From MFZZ01 sp964610165 (GTDB lineage Bacteria > Patescibacteriota > Microgenomatia > UBA1406 > GWC2-37-13), in NCBI GenBank assembly GCA_964610165.1, contig CAZSUZ010000005.1:1-57760 (forward strand): a stretch of 57,760 bases of DNA, written 5' to 3'. Within the stretch, counting starts at the first letter, position 1, and every line of letters starts with the position of its first letter. Shown here one piece after another: positions 32,995 to 42,404 of this stretch. The notes beneath the pieces were generated by a model. The model searched no databases, was not told the origin of the DNA, and saw only the letters and a program-made list of their open reading frames with translations. The position numbers were made by a program, and so were the translations under genes.

Positions 32995-34449
32995 ATGTTT
33001 AAGTCATTATTAAATTCGTTATTTAAAAAACAAAGACAAGAAGAAATTCTCAAAGCAAAACACGAAGCTAAGGAAGTAGTGTTAAAAGCCAATGAAGAGG
33101 CATTAAGAATTAAACAAGAAGCTGAAAGAAATGCAACCAAAGCTGTTTCAGAAACAATTGAGCTTGAAAAAAGATTAGCACGTAAAGAACAAATGCTTGA
33201 AGAACGTGAAAATCAAGTTAATAAGCAAAATCGTGATCTTGAAGAAAAAAACAAACAACTTGAAAAATTAAAAAAAGATTACGAAGAAAGTAAAGAAAAG
33301 ATTTTAATGAAGCTAGAAAAAATTTCCCAAATGACAAAAGATGAAGCAAAAAAAATTCTTTTGAATGCTTGGGAAGATAGATTAAAAGGAGAAATTGCAA
33401 AACGTATTCGAGAATCTGAAGAAGAGATTAAACAAACAACTACAGAAAAAGCTAAAGAAATTTTAATAGATTCAATGCGTTATGGAGCAACAGAGTATGT
33501 ATCAGAATATACACTTTCAGTTGTACAACTTCCAAGTGATGATTATAAAGGTCGAATTATTGGTAAAGATGGACGAAATATTCGTGCGTTTGAACTTGCA
33601 ACAGGTATCGATGTTGATTTAGAAGAAGAAGGTGTTATTAGACTTTCATCCTTTGATGCTGTGCGTCGTGAAGTTGCAAGAATTTCTTTAGAAAGACTTA
33701 TTAAAGATGGAAGAATTCAACCACAAAGAATTGAAGAAATTGTTCAGAAAGTACGTAAAGAAGTAGAGCAGATTATTATGAAAGCTGGTGAAGATTTAGC
33801 TCATAGAGTAGGTATATTTAATTTGCCAAGTGAAATTATTCAAATGTTAGGATATTTTAAATATCGCTATTCATACGGACAGAATATGATTCTGCATACA
33901 CTAGAGGAAACACGTATTGGTGTTTCTCTCGCACATGAATTAAAAGCAGATGTAAATACAGTAAAACTTGGCTGTTTATTACATGATATTGGTAAAGTTA
34001 TAACCGATAAAGAAGGTTCTCATGTCGATCTTGGTGTGGAACTTCTTAAAAAACATAATTTTCCTAAGAAGGTTATTGATACAATTGCCGAACATCACGA
34101 AGACGTTCCGTTTTCATCTCTAGAATCAATAATTGTGTACATTTCTGATGCAGTATCTGGCGGAAGACCAGGTGCACGCCATGAAGACTTCCAAGAATAC
34201 TTAAAGAGAATTAGAACTATTGAAGATACAGCACGCGCTAAAAAGGGTGTTCGAGATGTATATGCACTACAGGCAGGTCGTGAGTTACGGGTAATTGTAA
34301 TGCCAGATGAAGTATCAGATGATGATGCTAAAGTATTAGCCGCAAAAATTAAAGAGGAATTAGAAGAAAAGTTCGATGTCTTTCCAGGACAGATTAAAAT
34401 CACTATCCTTCGCGAATCAAGAGCAGAGGCAACAGCAAAATTCAATTGA
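32995..34449 (+). CDS. rny: Ribonuclease Y without the usual membrane anchor
   Basis: 484 aa. An N-terminal coiled coil (about 10-175) is followed by a KH domain (RIIGKDGRNIRAFELATG, about 185-250) and an HD domain (LLHDIGK near 330), the order of RNase Y, an endonuclease that begins mRNA decay. Typical RNase Y begins with a membrane helix; here the first 15 residues are basic and only mildly hydrophobic (FKSLLNSLFKKQRQ), so a transmembrane anchor is not evident. It may attach as an amphipathic helix or act in the cytoplasm. No upstream in-frame start would add a helix, as far as I can see. Confidence 0.9.
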   Translation: MFKSLLNSLFKKQRQEEILKAKHEAKEVVLKANEEALRIKQEAERNATKAVSETIELEKRLARKEQMLEERENQVNKQNRDLEEKNKQLEKLKKDYEESKEKILMKLEKISQMTKDEAKKILLNAWEDRLKGEIAKRIRESEEEIKQTTTEKAKEILIDSMRYGATEYVSEYTLSVVQLPSDDYKGRIIGKDGRNIRAFELATGIDVDLEEEGVIRLSSFDAVRREVARISLERLIKDGRIQPQRIEEIVQKVRKEVEQIIMKAGEDLAHRVGIFNLPSEIIQMLGYFKYRYSYGQNMILHTLEETRIGVSLAHELKADVNTVKLGCLLHDIGKVITDKEGSHVDLGVELLKKHNFPKKVIDTIAEHHEDVPFSSLESIIVYISDAVSGGRPGARHEDFQEYLKRIRTIEDTARAKKGVRDVYALQAGRELRVIVMPDEVSDDDAKVLAAKIKEELEEKFDVFPGQIKITILRESRAEATAKFN

Positions 34450-34484
34450 TATAGATTGTAACAATAAGATATTCTAAATAGGGA

Positions 34485-34586
34485 TTGACAAGAAGCCTTA
34501 TTCGGGATAATCTTTTATTGAGATATTATTTATGTCTTAGTCCTGCGCTCTAAAGGGCAGGACACACAAATTTGCGAAAGGAGGTG
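34485..34586 (+). promoter_or_regulatory. HU promoter, leader hairpin and strong Shine-Dalgarno
   Basis: TTGACA (34485-34490), a 17-base spacer and TAATCT (34508-34513) give a leader of about 79 bases. It holds a 7-bp hairpin, GTCCTGC (34540-34546) with GCAGGAC (34557-34563), and then AAAGGAGGTG (34577-34586), a near-perfect Shine-Dalgarno 12 bases before the ATG. This is unlike most genes in the window, which look leaderless. Confidence 0.75.
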
Positions 34587-34598
34587 AAAATAACAAAC

Positions 34599-34871
34599 AT
34601 GACAAAAGCTGATTTAATTGCACAAGTTGCAAAAAAAGCCGGACTTACCTCAAAAGCTTCTAAAGATGCAGTAAATGCAATCTTTGGAACCGTTGCAGAT
34701 GCAATGGAAAGAGGAGAAAAAGTTGTAGTAACTGGTTTTGGTACATTCTTAGTTCGAGGAAGAGCTGCACGAAAAGGTCGTAATCCTCAAACAGGTGCTG
34801 AAATTCAAATTCCTGCAACAAAAACTCCTGGTTTTACCGCAGGTAAAAGTCTTAAAAGAAGAGTTAAATAA
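34599..34871 (+). CDS. hup: HU family DNA-binding protein
   Basis: 90 aa, the usual HU length, from the ATG at 34599; an in-frame TTG at 34572 lies before the Shine-Dalgarno and is rejected. HU dimers bend DNA and compact the nucleoid. The pattern MTKADLIAQVAKKAGLTSKA, the beta arms (VVVTGFGTFLVRGRAARKG) and the RNPQTGAEIQIPATKTPGF stretch with the intercalating Pro are clear. Strong ribosome binding site and promoter imply high expression. A long imperfect hairpin follows. Confidence 0.96.
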   Translation: MTKADLIAQVAKKAGLTSKASKDAVNAIFGTVADAMERGEKVVVTGFGTFLVRGRAARKGRNPQTGAEIQIPATKTPGFTAGKSLKRRVK

Positions 34872-34890
34872 GAATATTATTTACACGATC

Positions 34891-34960
34891 CCCGCGTCTA
34901 GGCTTTTTTATCATGTACAATATATATGATAAAGAAGATAGAGCGGGTTTGTGTTTTATT
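34891..34960 (+). terminator. Long imperfect hairpin after hup
   Basis: The arm 34891-34914 (starting CCCGC, ending TTATCAT) is the imperfect reverse complement of 34926-34947 (ATGATAAAG to AGCGGG), with an 11-base loop, followed by a T-rich stretch. It probably ends the hup transcript; the length (about 20 bp of pairing) is more than a minimal terminator needs. Confidence 0.55.
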
Positions 34961-34985
34961 AGTTAATTAACAGTTTTAAAAGCCA

Positions 34986-35525
34986 ATGCGTAAGTTTTTT
35001 TCAATTTTTTTGATTATTATTTTCTCTTTTTTCCTTCTTCCACAACTAGCGTTTATTACACAGTCACAATCATTAAATATTAGTGAGCCCGAAGTTGTGT
35101 ATCCGTTACCTTACCCAGGAATTTTAAGTGATCATCCCTTGTATTTTGTAAAAGAAATGAGAGATTCACTGTTAGTATTTACTACACGTGATAATGTCAA
35201 AAAAGCGCAATTATATTTACATATGTCAGATAAACATATGGCAATAGCTTTGCAGTTAGCGCAAAAAGGTAAAGGTGATTTATCAAAAAAAGAATTATTA
35301 AAAGCAGAAGAATATTTTTTAGAAATTCCATCACTTTTGAAAGAAGCTAAAGAACAAGGAGCTGCATCTTCAACTGATTTTATTTCAAAACTAAAAGAAA
35401 GTAATGCAAAGCATAAATTAGTAATAACAGATGTAATGAAAGAGGTAAGTGGTGCAGAAATAGAAACGTTTAAGGCGATTATAGATAAAAATACACAAGC
35501 TCAAAAGGAGATACAGCAGTTGTAG
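34986..35525 (+). CDS. DUF5667-like exported protein
   Basis: 179 aa. A signal peptide or anchor (about 1-26) is followed by YPLPYPGILSDHPLYFVKEM and a helical pair (about 60-110 and 125-175). The PGILPdhPLYfxKxxrd pattern is the hallmark of DUF5667, a domain of unknown function common in Patescibacteria envelopes. No catalytic residues are evident. The C-terminal part is charged and helical. It sits between hup and rpsA with no tight operon link. Confidence 0.75.
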   Translation: MRKFFSIFLIIIFSFFLLPQLAFITQSQSLNISEPEVVYPLPYPGILSDHPLYFVKEMRDSLLVFTTRDNVKKAQLYLHMSDKHMAIALQLAQKGKGDLSKKELLKAEEYFLEIPSLLKEAKEQGAASSTDFISKLKESNAKHKLVITDVMKEVSGAEIETFKAIIDKNTQAQKEIQQL

Positions 35526-35541
35526 CCTCATAACCTGCTTA

Positions 35542-35599
35542 TTGAATTTTTTTTAAAATATGGTATATTAATAACCTATATTTATATATAGAAAAGGAG
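35542..35599 (+). promoter_or_regulatory. Promoter and Shine-Dalgarno of the S1 gene
   Basis: TTGAAT (35542-35547), a 16-base spacer and TATATT (35564-35569) give a leader of about 33 bases with AAAGGAG near 35593-35599, about 9 bases before the ATG at 35609. This is one of only three clear Shine-Dalgarno sites in the window. Confidence 0.65.
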
Positions 35600-35608
35600 A
35601 ATTTCTCG

Positions 35609-36697
35609 ATGCCAAAAAAATCAACAAAAATAGAAACTAACACAAACCAAACCCACCCTATGGAACTTTTATTACAAAAAAGTTCTCTTTCAAACATCCA
35701 AAAAGGAAATGAAATGGATGCAAAAATTCTTGCATTGTCACGCAAAAATGTTTTATTTGACATTGGAGCAAAAGCACAAGCAGTACTTGGAGAAAAGGAA
35801 TTAAAAGAAATTACAACATATCTACCTTATTTAAAAGAAGGTGATTCTGTACGAATTCGTATTATTTCTGAAGAATCACGTGAAGGTTTTCCTGTTGTTT
35901 CAATGAGAAGATTTTTTGAAAAAGGTAAATGGAATATTTTAGAGGACAAGAAAAAAAATGAAGAAGATATCGATGTCATCTGTGGAGAGTATGGTAAAGG
36001 TGGCGTTTTTGTAGATTTTATGGGTATCCGTGGTGTTATTCCAAAAATCCAATTAACCTCAGACTTTCTTGATAATCCAGCAAAATTGGAAGGACAAAAG
36101 ATAAAAGTAAAAGTTCTAGAAGTTGATGAAGTAAAAAATAGACTAGTTGTTTCACAAAAAGCAGCTGTTCTTCAAATTTCACAAAAAGAATTAAAAGAAC
36201 GTTTTGACAAGATTAAGTTAGATGAAACTTATGATGCAACAGTTCTTGGAGTTTCTGAATTTGGTATTTTCTGTGAAGTAGATGGAGTAGAAGGATTAGT
36301 CCATATTTCAGAAATTTCATGGGAAAAAGTATCAAATGCAGGAGTATATGTAAAACCTGGAGATACTATTAAAGCGGTTGTTGTTGAAAAGAATGAGACA
36401 GATCTTAAATTAAATCTTTCAATTAAAAGACTTCAACATGATCCATGGCAGAATATTGAAGAAAAATATCCAAAAGAAAAAGAACATGAAGGAGAAATTG
36501 TCAGAAAAGAACGATATGGTTATTTTGTAAGACTTGAACCTGGTGTTGAAGGACTTATACATATCAGTAAGCTTTCTGGTGAAGAACAACTAGAAGTTGG
36601 TGATAAAGTAAAAGTCTTTATTGAACGTGTAAGTGGAAAAGAACGCAGAATGAGTCTTATTCTACCTCAAACAGATAAGCCAATTTTCTATAGATAA
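35609..36697 (+). CDS. rpsA: Ribosomal protein S1 / S1-domain RNA-binding protein
   Basis: 362 aa with four S1 (OB-fold) repeats at about 28-100, 112-182, 200-272 and 285-358; the third has the classical VLGVSEFGIFCEVDGVEGLV and the fourth YGYFVRLEPGVEGLIHIS. E. coli S1 has six, so this is a four-repeat form as in Gram-positive bacteria and Patescibacteria. S1 binds mRNA at the ribosome and helps initiate on unstructured leaders. Its own gene has a Shine-Dalgarno, while most genes nearby appear leaderless. Confidence 0.88.
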   Translation: MPKKSTKIETNTNQTHPMELLLQKSSLSNIQKGNEMDAKILALSRKNVLFDIGAKAQAVLGEKELKEITTYLPYLKEGDSVRIRIISEESREGFPVVSMRRFFEKGKWNILEDKKKNEEDIDVICGEYGKGGVFVDFMGIRGVIPKIQLTSDFLDNPAKLEGQKIKVKVLEVDEVKNRLVVSQKAAVLQISQKELKERFDKIKLDETYDATVLGVSEFGIFCEVDGVEGLVHISEISWEKVSNAGVYVKPGDTIKAVVVEKNETDLKLNLSIKRLQHDPWQNIEEKYPKEKEHEGEIVRKERYGYFVRLEPGVEGLIHISKLSGEEQLEVGDKVKVFIERVSGKERRMSLILPQTDKPIFYR

Positions 36698-36704
36698 TAA
36701 AACA

Positions 36705-37157
36705 TTATTTTAAAGGAAGCTGTTTAACCCATTCGGTTAACTGTTGTTCATGTCGGTTTGTATTTACGTAGTAACTATCTATTTTAAATGGTTTTGTAAC
36801 TAAAACACCACCTTTTTCCTCAATAAACTTAGCAAGAATATCTGCACCACGAGCGAAATGAGCATATGTTTCGTCACCTAATCCAAAAATTGCACATTTT
36901 TTACCTGTAATTACAGTTTGTTCAGAAGAGTTCATAAGTGCAATAAAATTTGCGTGTGGTTGTCCTTCTTTTCCATTTTCAAGCCAACTTGGTGTTGCAA
37001 TAATAATAAAATCAAAAGTATTAAAAGCATCTAATGTAATTTCATTTGCACGTTTAAGAGTTACTGTATTGCCTTCATTTGACAATATTTTGGAGACAAA
37101 TTCTGCAGCAGCCATTGTTCCTCCTGAGTATGTTTCAAAAACTATAAGAATATTCAT
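36705..37157 (-). CDS. Flavodoxin
   Basis: 150 aa FMN-binding electron carrier. The FMN phosphate loop ETYSGGTMAAAEFVS at residues 8-22 and the second loop TPSWLENGKEGQPH near 55-68 are of flavodoxin type, as is IFGLGDETYAHFARGAD near 90-106. Length matches short-chain flavodoxins. It lies between S1 and an unknown gene on the opposite strand. The redox partner is not identified in the window. Confidence 0.9.
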   Translation of the reverse strand: MNILIVFETYSGGTMAAAEFVSKILSNEGNTVTLKRANEITLDAFNTFDFIIIATPSWLENGKEGQPHANFIALMNSSEQTVITGKKCAIFGLGDETYAHFARGADILAKFIEEKGGVLVTKPFKIDSYYVNTNRHEQQLTEWVKQLPLK

Positions 37158-37205
37158 ATTAAGATGAGTATATTTTACACGATTTATTGAAGAATCGTAA
37201 CCTTT

Positions 37206-37544
37206 TTATCCTGTGTCTTCATCAATACCCCAATGTCCTGGTTCTCCTGGGACTGCTCCATTGTTAGAATTCTGATTAATAATATCCTTTTGTCTTATTG
37301 TTCCGCCTGCATTACTGGATGTTGATACACGAGGATTATATATTATTTGATCTTCATTCCCCTCATCTAAAGGATTGTTGCCTCCGATATCTATTTCTGG
37401 TAGATCATTTATGTTGGTATCTCCTCCTCGACGCAGATCTGTGGTGTAATATTCTGAATCTGGTGGAATAATATCGGTAACACCATGATTATTAAGATCT
37501 TCTAAGTCGGATATTGTTTTTGATTTATTTATTTTATTATTCAT
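37206..37544 (-). CDS. Hypothetical hydrophilic protein
   Basis: 112 aa, acidic and Asn/Asp/Gly-rich, without hydrophobic segments or Cys. It looks largely disordered (NNGAVPGEPGHWGIDEDTG at the end). Family not recognised. A TATAAT six bases before the ATG at 37544 on the minus strand supports transcription. It lies in a run of small unlinked genes between flavodoxin and mutS. Confidence 0.5.
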   Translation of the reverse strand: MNNKINKSKTISDLEDLNNHGVTDIIPPDSEYYTTDLRRGGDTNINDLPEIDIGGNNPLDEGNEDQIIYNPRVSTSSNAGGTIRQKDIINQNSNNGAVPGEPGHWGIDEDTG

Positions 37545-37613
37545 AATTAAATTATACTAAGAAGGAGAATAGAAAGGTAAATTACTAGTAAGAATTATTA
37601 TTAATTTAATTAA

Positions 37614-38027
37614 TTAAGTTTGTTTAATATCTGTGTTATTTTCTTGTGTTAACGTCCTATTTTTAAGTGTAATATTAAGAGGTCTTATTAATTGAATTCC
37701 AAGAGAAGCAAATTTATATCCTAGTCCTAATAGAAACTGCATTATAAGATAATATACAAGTAAATTCAGAGATTTATTGATAACTTCTGGGTCTAAAAAA
37801 GGCAGACTAGGTAATGAGTTACTAGATTGGGCAGATCCAGACTGCATTTGCATAAGAAGTGTATTAAGATCTAAATCAGCAGATGAAGTTGTAGAAGATT
37901 TTTCGTATTGAAATATATCGATTGGATTGGCTTTACCAGTAAAAACTAAAATTATTTGAATAGTGGCAAAAATCATTATAATTATGCCAATAATGAGTAA
38001 AATGTAACCAGTTGTTTTTTCTGTCAT
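37614..38027 (-). CDS. Hypothetical membrane protein with two helices
   Basis: 137 aa with membrane segments at about 7-30 and 88-112, separated by a Ser-rich loop containing SSTTSSADLDLNTLLMQMQ. Family not recognised. The N-terminal TGYILLIIGIIIMIF resembles many small Patescibacterial membrane proteins. Divergent from mutS with 76 bases between the starts. Confidence 0.55.
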   Translation of the reverse strand: MTEKTTGYILLIIGIIIMIFATIQIILVFTGKANPIDIFQYEKSSTTSSADLDLNTLLMQMQSGSAQSSNSLPSLPFLDPEVINKSLNLLVYYLIMQFLLGLGYKFASLGIQLIRPLNITLKNRTLTQENNTDIKQT

Positions 38028-38103
38028 ATATTTAAAAAAATAGTAAATAGTGGGTTAAAATTGGCAAATAGTACTATTTATGTTACAGTAATACATTACT
38101 TCT

Positions 38104-40704
38104 ATGCAAGACTTTTCAACTCCAATGATGAAACAATATATTGATATTAAAAAGCAATATATGGATTGTTTGCTTTTTTTTAGGATGGGAGATTTTTATG
38201 AGTTATTTTTAGAAGATGCAGAAATTGGTGCAAAAGTTCTTGATATTGTTTTAACTTCACGTGCTAAAGGTAAAGATGGAAGGATACCAATGGCTGGAGT
38301 ACCTTATCATGCAGTAGATTCTTATATCGCAAAATTAGTAAAAGCTGGCCATAAAGTGGCAATATGTGAACAAATTACTGAACCAAATAAATATGGAATC
38401 GTTGAAAGAGAAGTAATTCGAATTATTACTCCAGGTACTATCCTTGACGAACATACACTGGTACAAAAAGAGAATAATTACATAATGAGTCTTATGGTTG
38501 ATAAAGAAATGTATGGTATAGCTGTTGCAGACATTACAACAGGATCATTTCAAATATATGAATTTAATATTTTACAAAAACAACAAGTACTTATAGATGA
38601 AATAATGCGAATTCGTCCATCTGAATGTGTATTGCCAGAGTTTCTTTATAATAATCCAGAAATTCTAAAACAATTAAAAAAATATAAAGAATTAAATATT
38701 TATTGTTTCCATGAAGGTGAACAACTATTTTCTAAGGCAGAACAAATAGTAGCAAAGCAATTTGGAAAACAACTTTCAATACAATCTAACCTGAAACAAA
38801 TGAAAGTAGCTTTGAAAGCGGCATCGGTATTAATAGAATATTTAAAATATACTCAAAAAGACAATATTACTCATTTTAAATCAATTACACTTCTTGCACA
38901 AAATGAGCATATGGTTTTGGATTATTCAACAATGCTTAATTTGGAACTTTTTTCTACATTAAGAACAAATGAAAGAAAAGGAACAGTAATAGATTTTCTC
39001 GATAAAACTGTAACAGCAATGGGTGGAAGGAAACTAAGAGATTGGTTGCATAGACCATTAATAAACAAACAAAATATTATTAAAAGACATGATGCAGTAG
39101 AAGAATTACTAAACAATGTACAACAAAGAAAACAGATTATATCCACATTAAAATTAATTGCTGATATTGAGCGCACAATTTCAAGACTTTCATTAGGTTT
39201 GGGAAATGCACGAGACATGATTCAGTTAAAAGAATCATTAAAAAATATTATAGCGATTAAAAAAATACTATCTAACGCGGTAACTATTTATTTAAAAGAG
39301 CTATATGATGTTATCGATACACAGCTAGAAGAGATAATTATTGAAATCGAAAAGACAATAGTAGAATTTCCACCGGCAATTATTACAGAAGGTAGGATGA
39401 TCAATGTAGGAATAAATGTAGAATTAGACACCCTTAGAAATTCTGTTTTTGAAAATAAAGAATGGCTTGAAGAGCTTGAAAAAAAAGAAAGACAACGTAC
39501 TGGTATCTCTTCATTAAAAATTAGATTTAATAAAGTATTTGGCTTTTATATAGAAATTAGTAAAGCAAATCTTGATCATGTGCCCGCCGATTACATGCGC
39601 AAACAAACTCTTGTTAATGCAGAACGATTTATAACAAAAGATTTGAAAGAAAAAGAAACAATAATTTTATCTGGCGAACAAATTATTTTTAATTTAGAGT
39701 TAGATATTTATAAAGAATTATTAGGGCATATTCTAAAAAAAACTGAAGAAATTCAAAAAGCAGCAAACTCTATTGCAGTCTTAGATTGTCTTGTAAATTT
39801 TGCTGTAATCGCAGAAATTTTTCAGTTTTCTAGAGCAAACATAATTGAAACAGATAAGATTCATATTATTAATGGTAAACATCCTGTCGTTGAACAAGCA
39901 ATTAATGATGAACAATTTGTTCCTAATGATACTTTTCTTGATCAACGTTCTAATCAGTTATTACTTATTACTGGTCCAAATATGGCCGGAAAATCTGTTT
40001 ATATTAGACAAGTTGCAATAATTGTATTATTAAATCAAATCGGATCATTTGTCCCAGCAAAAGACGCAAAATTAGGAATAGTGGATCGTATATTTGTTCG
40101 AAGTGGAGCTTCTGATATGATATCTGATGGACTTTCAACATTTATGGTTGAAATGGTTGAAACAGCTCAGATATTGCAAAAAGCAACATCTAAAAGTCTG
40201 GTTATCATGGATGAAATCGGTAGAGGAACAAGTACGTACGATGGTATTAGTATTGCATGGGCTATTGCAGAATATATTGTAAAAAATAAAAAATCAACAC
40301 CTAAAACGCTTTTTGCTACACATTATCACGAATTACAAGAATTAGAAAAACAATATCCAGATAGAATAAAAAATTATCACATGGCAATTGAAGATGAAAA
40401 AGGTAAACCTGTATTTTTATATAGATTATTACCTAATGGCGCTTCTCATAGTTATGGTATAGCAGTTGCAGAATTGGCTGGAATTCCAGAAGAAGTTATC
40501 ACCTCAGCATATAATGTATTAAATCGTATGGAACAAAAAAATGTTCAATATAAGCCTGCTATAAAAGAATTACATAGTAAGAAAAATGCCGATAGTTTTA
40601 TTGAGAAAAAAATTATGAATTTAGATATCAATACAATAACACCGTTACAGGCATTTGAAATATTGACAGAATTAAAGAAAAAATTATATGAAAAAAATTC
40701 ATGA
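38104..40704 (+). CDS. mutS: DNA mismatch repair protein MutS
   Basis: 866 aa, full length. The mismatch-binding motif with Phe and Glu (MGDFYELF, about residues 30-37) is intact, and the ATPase domain carries Walker A TGPNMAGKSVYIRQ near 623-636 and the Walker B region LVIMDEIGRGTST near 698-710. MutS recognises mismatches and recruits MutL. Its end overlaps the start of mutL by 17 bases. It is the first gene of a plus-strand repair block running to 46.2 kb. Confidence 0.97.
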   Translation: MQDFSTPMMKQYIDIKKQYMDCLLFFRMGDFYELFLEDAEIGAKVLDIVLTSRAKGKDGRIPMAGVPYHAVDSYIAKLVKAGHKVAICEQITEPNKYGIVEREVIRIITPGTILDEHTLVQKENNYIMSLMVDKEMYGIAVADITTGSFQIYEFNILQKQQVLIDEIMRIRPSECVLPEFLYNNPEILKQLKKYKELNIYCFHEGEQLFSKAEQIVAKQFGKQLSIQSNLKQMKVALKAASVLIEYLKYTQKDNITHFKSITLLAQNEHMVLDYSTMLNLELFSTLRTNERKGTVIDFLDKTVTAMGGRKLRDWLHRPLINKQNIIKRHDAVEELLNNVQQRKQIISTLKLIADIERTISRLSLGLGNARDMIQLKESLKNIIAIKKILSNAVTIYLKELYDVIDTQLEEIIIEIEKTIVEFPPAIITEGRMINVGINVELDTLRNSVFENKEWLEELEKKERQRTGISSLKIRFNKVFGFYIEISKANLDHVPADYMRKQTLVNAERFITKDLKEKETIILSGEQIIFNLELDIYKELLGHILKKTEEIQKAANSIAVLDCLVNFAVIAEIFQFSRANIIETDKIHIINGKHPVVEQAINDEQFVPNDTFLDQRSNQLLLITGPNMAGKSVYIRQVAIIVLLNQIGSFVPAKDAKLGIVDRIFVRSGASDMISDGLSTFMVEMVETAQILQKATSKSLVIMDEIGRGTSTYDGISIAWAIAEYIVKNKKSTPKTLFATHYHELQELEKQYPDRIKNYHMAIEDEKGKPVFLYRLLPNGASHSYGIAVAELAGIPEEVITSAYNVLNRMEQKNVQYKPAIKELHSKKNADSFIEKKIMNLDINTITPLQAFEILTELKKKLYEKNS

Positions 40705-42388
40705 ATTATCTGAAGAATTACGTGGCAAACTTGCTGCAGGGGAGATTATTGAAAGGCCTGCCTATATTGTAAAAGAACTTATTGATAATGCAGTTGATGC
40801 TAATGCAACAGCAATAAGAATAGATTTAGAAGAAAATGGAATTGGGAAAATTATGGTCACAGACAATGGGTATGGTATGAGCCGTGAAGATTTAGAGATC
40901 TGTTTTAAAAGATATACTACAAGCAAAATGTTATCAGAAGAAGATTTGGGGAAAATTACTTCTATGGGTTTTAGAGGAGAAGCTTTAGCTAGTATAGCAG
41001 CTGTTTCTACTTTAACTATAAAAAGTAGAGAAAAAAGTAGTGAATTTGGTTATGAAATGTTAATAAAAGATGGAAAAACTATTTCTATTACTCCGAAAGG
41101 TTTGCCTGTTGGGACACAGATTAAAGTAGAAAATATTTTTACAAAACTACCTGTAAGAAAAAAATTTCTCCGTTCAGCAATTACTGAATACAGACAAATA
41201 ATCGATATTATTCTAAGATATATTTTGGCTTTTCCTGCAATTCGTTTTGATGTTTATAATGATGGTAAAAAAATATATGTAATGACTCCATCAACACAAG
41301 AAGAACGTATTCGTCAAGCGTTCCCTATAACTGTTTCTTCCTATTTACTTCCATATGCAGCAAATAATGAGTATTTTTCAGTACAAGGATTTACTTCAAA
41401 GCCTCAGCTTTCTTATAAGTCTGCACGAAATATTTATTTGTATGTTAATAATAGATATATTATTGATTCAGCAATTAATTCAGCAATAAAACAGACATAT
41501 GGAACTCTATTAGAACCAACAAATTTTCCACACACTTTTTTATTTTTAACTATTCCTAAACATCTTATAGATGTTAACGTACATCCTCGTAAAGAAGAAG
41601 TTCATTTTTTACAAAAAGAAATGTTATTAACTCTTATTAAAAATGCAATTCAAAAAACACTGTCAGATGCAGATTTAAAATTTTATGATAGAAGGTGGAG
41701 TGGAGATAATAAGGAGTTTGACAATTGGCAGATTCGTGAAGGAAGAACAAACACATACGCAGCAAAAAAATTAAAAAAAACTATTATAAAAAATACTCTT
41801 GAAACCATTCCTCAAAATCAAACATATTTTCAATTTCACAATTTATATATTGCCGTACCTATTAAGAAGGGGATATTGTTTTTTGATCAACATGCCGTAC
41901 ATGAAAGAATTTTATATGAACAATTAGAAAAATCTTTCAATGAAGAAATTAAAAAGGGTACATTCTATAAGTTAAATAAACCTGTCACAATTCCAATTTC
42001 ATATAATGAAAAAATTCTTCTAGAAGAATTTAAAGAACTACTTTTGCAAGTTGGATTTCAATACATTATTCATGAAGAAACTATAGAATTTATAGCCGTA
42101 CCAGTTTTATTGAAAGATAATAATTTAAAAATTATATTAAGAGACATTATTGATGAATTATTTGATAAAGGTGAATATATTTCATTCGATTATATAAGTC
42201 ATAAATTATTAGCTTATCTAGCTTGTCGATCTGCAGTTAAAGCCGGTGATTATTTAACTCAAGAACAATGCCAAGAATTAATTATCAAATTAAAACAAAC
42301 ACGTAATCCTTATACTTGTCCGCATGGACGGCCCACTCAAGTTGAAGTGGCAATAACCTATTTCCATACATTATTTAAAAGAAAATAG
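40688..42388 (+). CDS. mutL: DNA mismatch repair protein MutL with endonuclease motif
   Basis: 566 aa. The N-terminal GHKL ATPase domain shows the ELIDNAVDANA and NGYGM motifs and GFRGEALASI. The C-terminal domain carries DQHAVHERILYE (about residue 400), the DQHA(X)2E(X)4E metal motif of MutL homologues that nick DNA, plus CPHGRPT near the end. It should therefore be an endonuclease-type MutL, as expected in bacteria without MutH. It overlaps mutS by 17 bases and is followed by the methyltransferase-like gene. Confidence 0.95.
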   Translation: MKKIHELSEELRGKLAAGEIIERPAYIVKELIDNAVDANATAIRIDLEENGIGKIMVTDNGYGMSREDLEICFKRYTTSKMLSEEDLGKITSMGFRGEALASIAAVSTLTIKSREKSSEFGYEMLIKDGKTISITPKGLPVGTQIKVENIFTKLPVRKKFLRSAITEYRQIIDIILRYILAFPAIRFDVYNDGKKIYVMTPSTQEERIRQAFPITVSSYLLPYAANNEYFSVQGFTSKPQLSYKSARNIYLYVNNRYIIDSAINSAIKQTYGTLLEPTNFPHTFLFLTIPKHLIDVNVHPRKEEVHFLQKEMLLTLIKNAIQKTLSDADLKFYDRRWSGDNKEFDNWQIREGRTNTYAAKKLKKTIIKNTLETIPQNQTYFQFHNLYIAVPIKKGILFFDQHAVHERILYEQLEKSFNEEIKKGTFYKLNKPVTIPISYNEKILLEEFKELLLQVGFQYIIHEETIEFIAVPVLLKDNNLKIILRDIIDELFDKGEYISFDYISHKLLAYLACRSAVKAGDYLTQEQCQELIIKLKQTRNPYTCPHGRPTQVEVAITYFHTLFKRK

Positions 42389-42392
42389 AGAG

Positions 42393-42398
42393 TATAAT
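42393..42398 (+). promoter_or_regulatory. -10 element deciding the methyltransferase-like start
   Basis: TATAAT immediately followed by one ATG at 42399 and another at 42405. With the usual distance of about seven bases to the transcription start, only the second ATG is on the mRNA. Confidence 0.5.
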
Positions 42399-42404
42399 AT
42401 GTAT

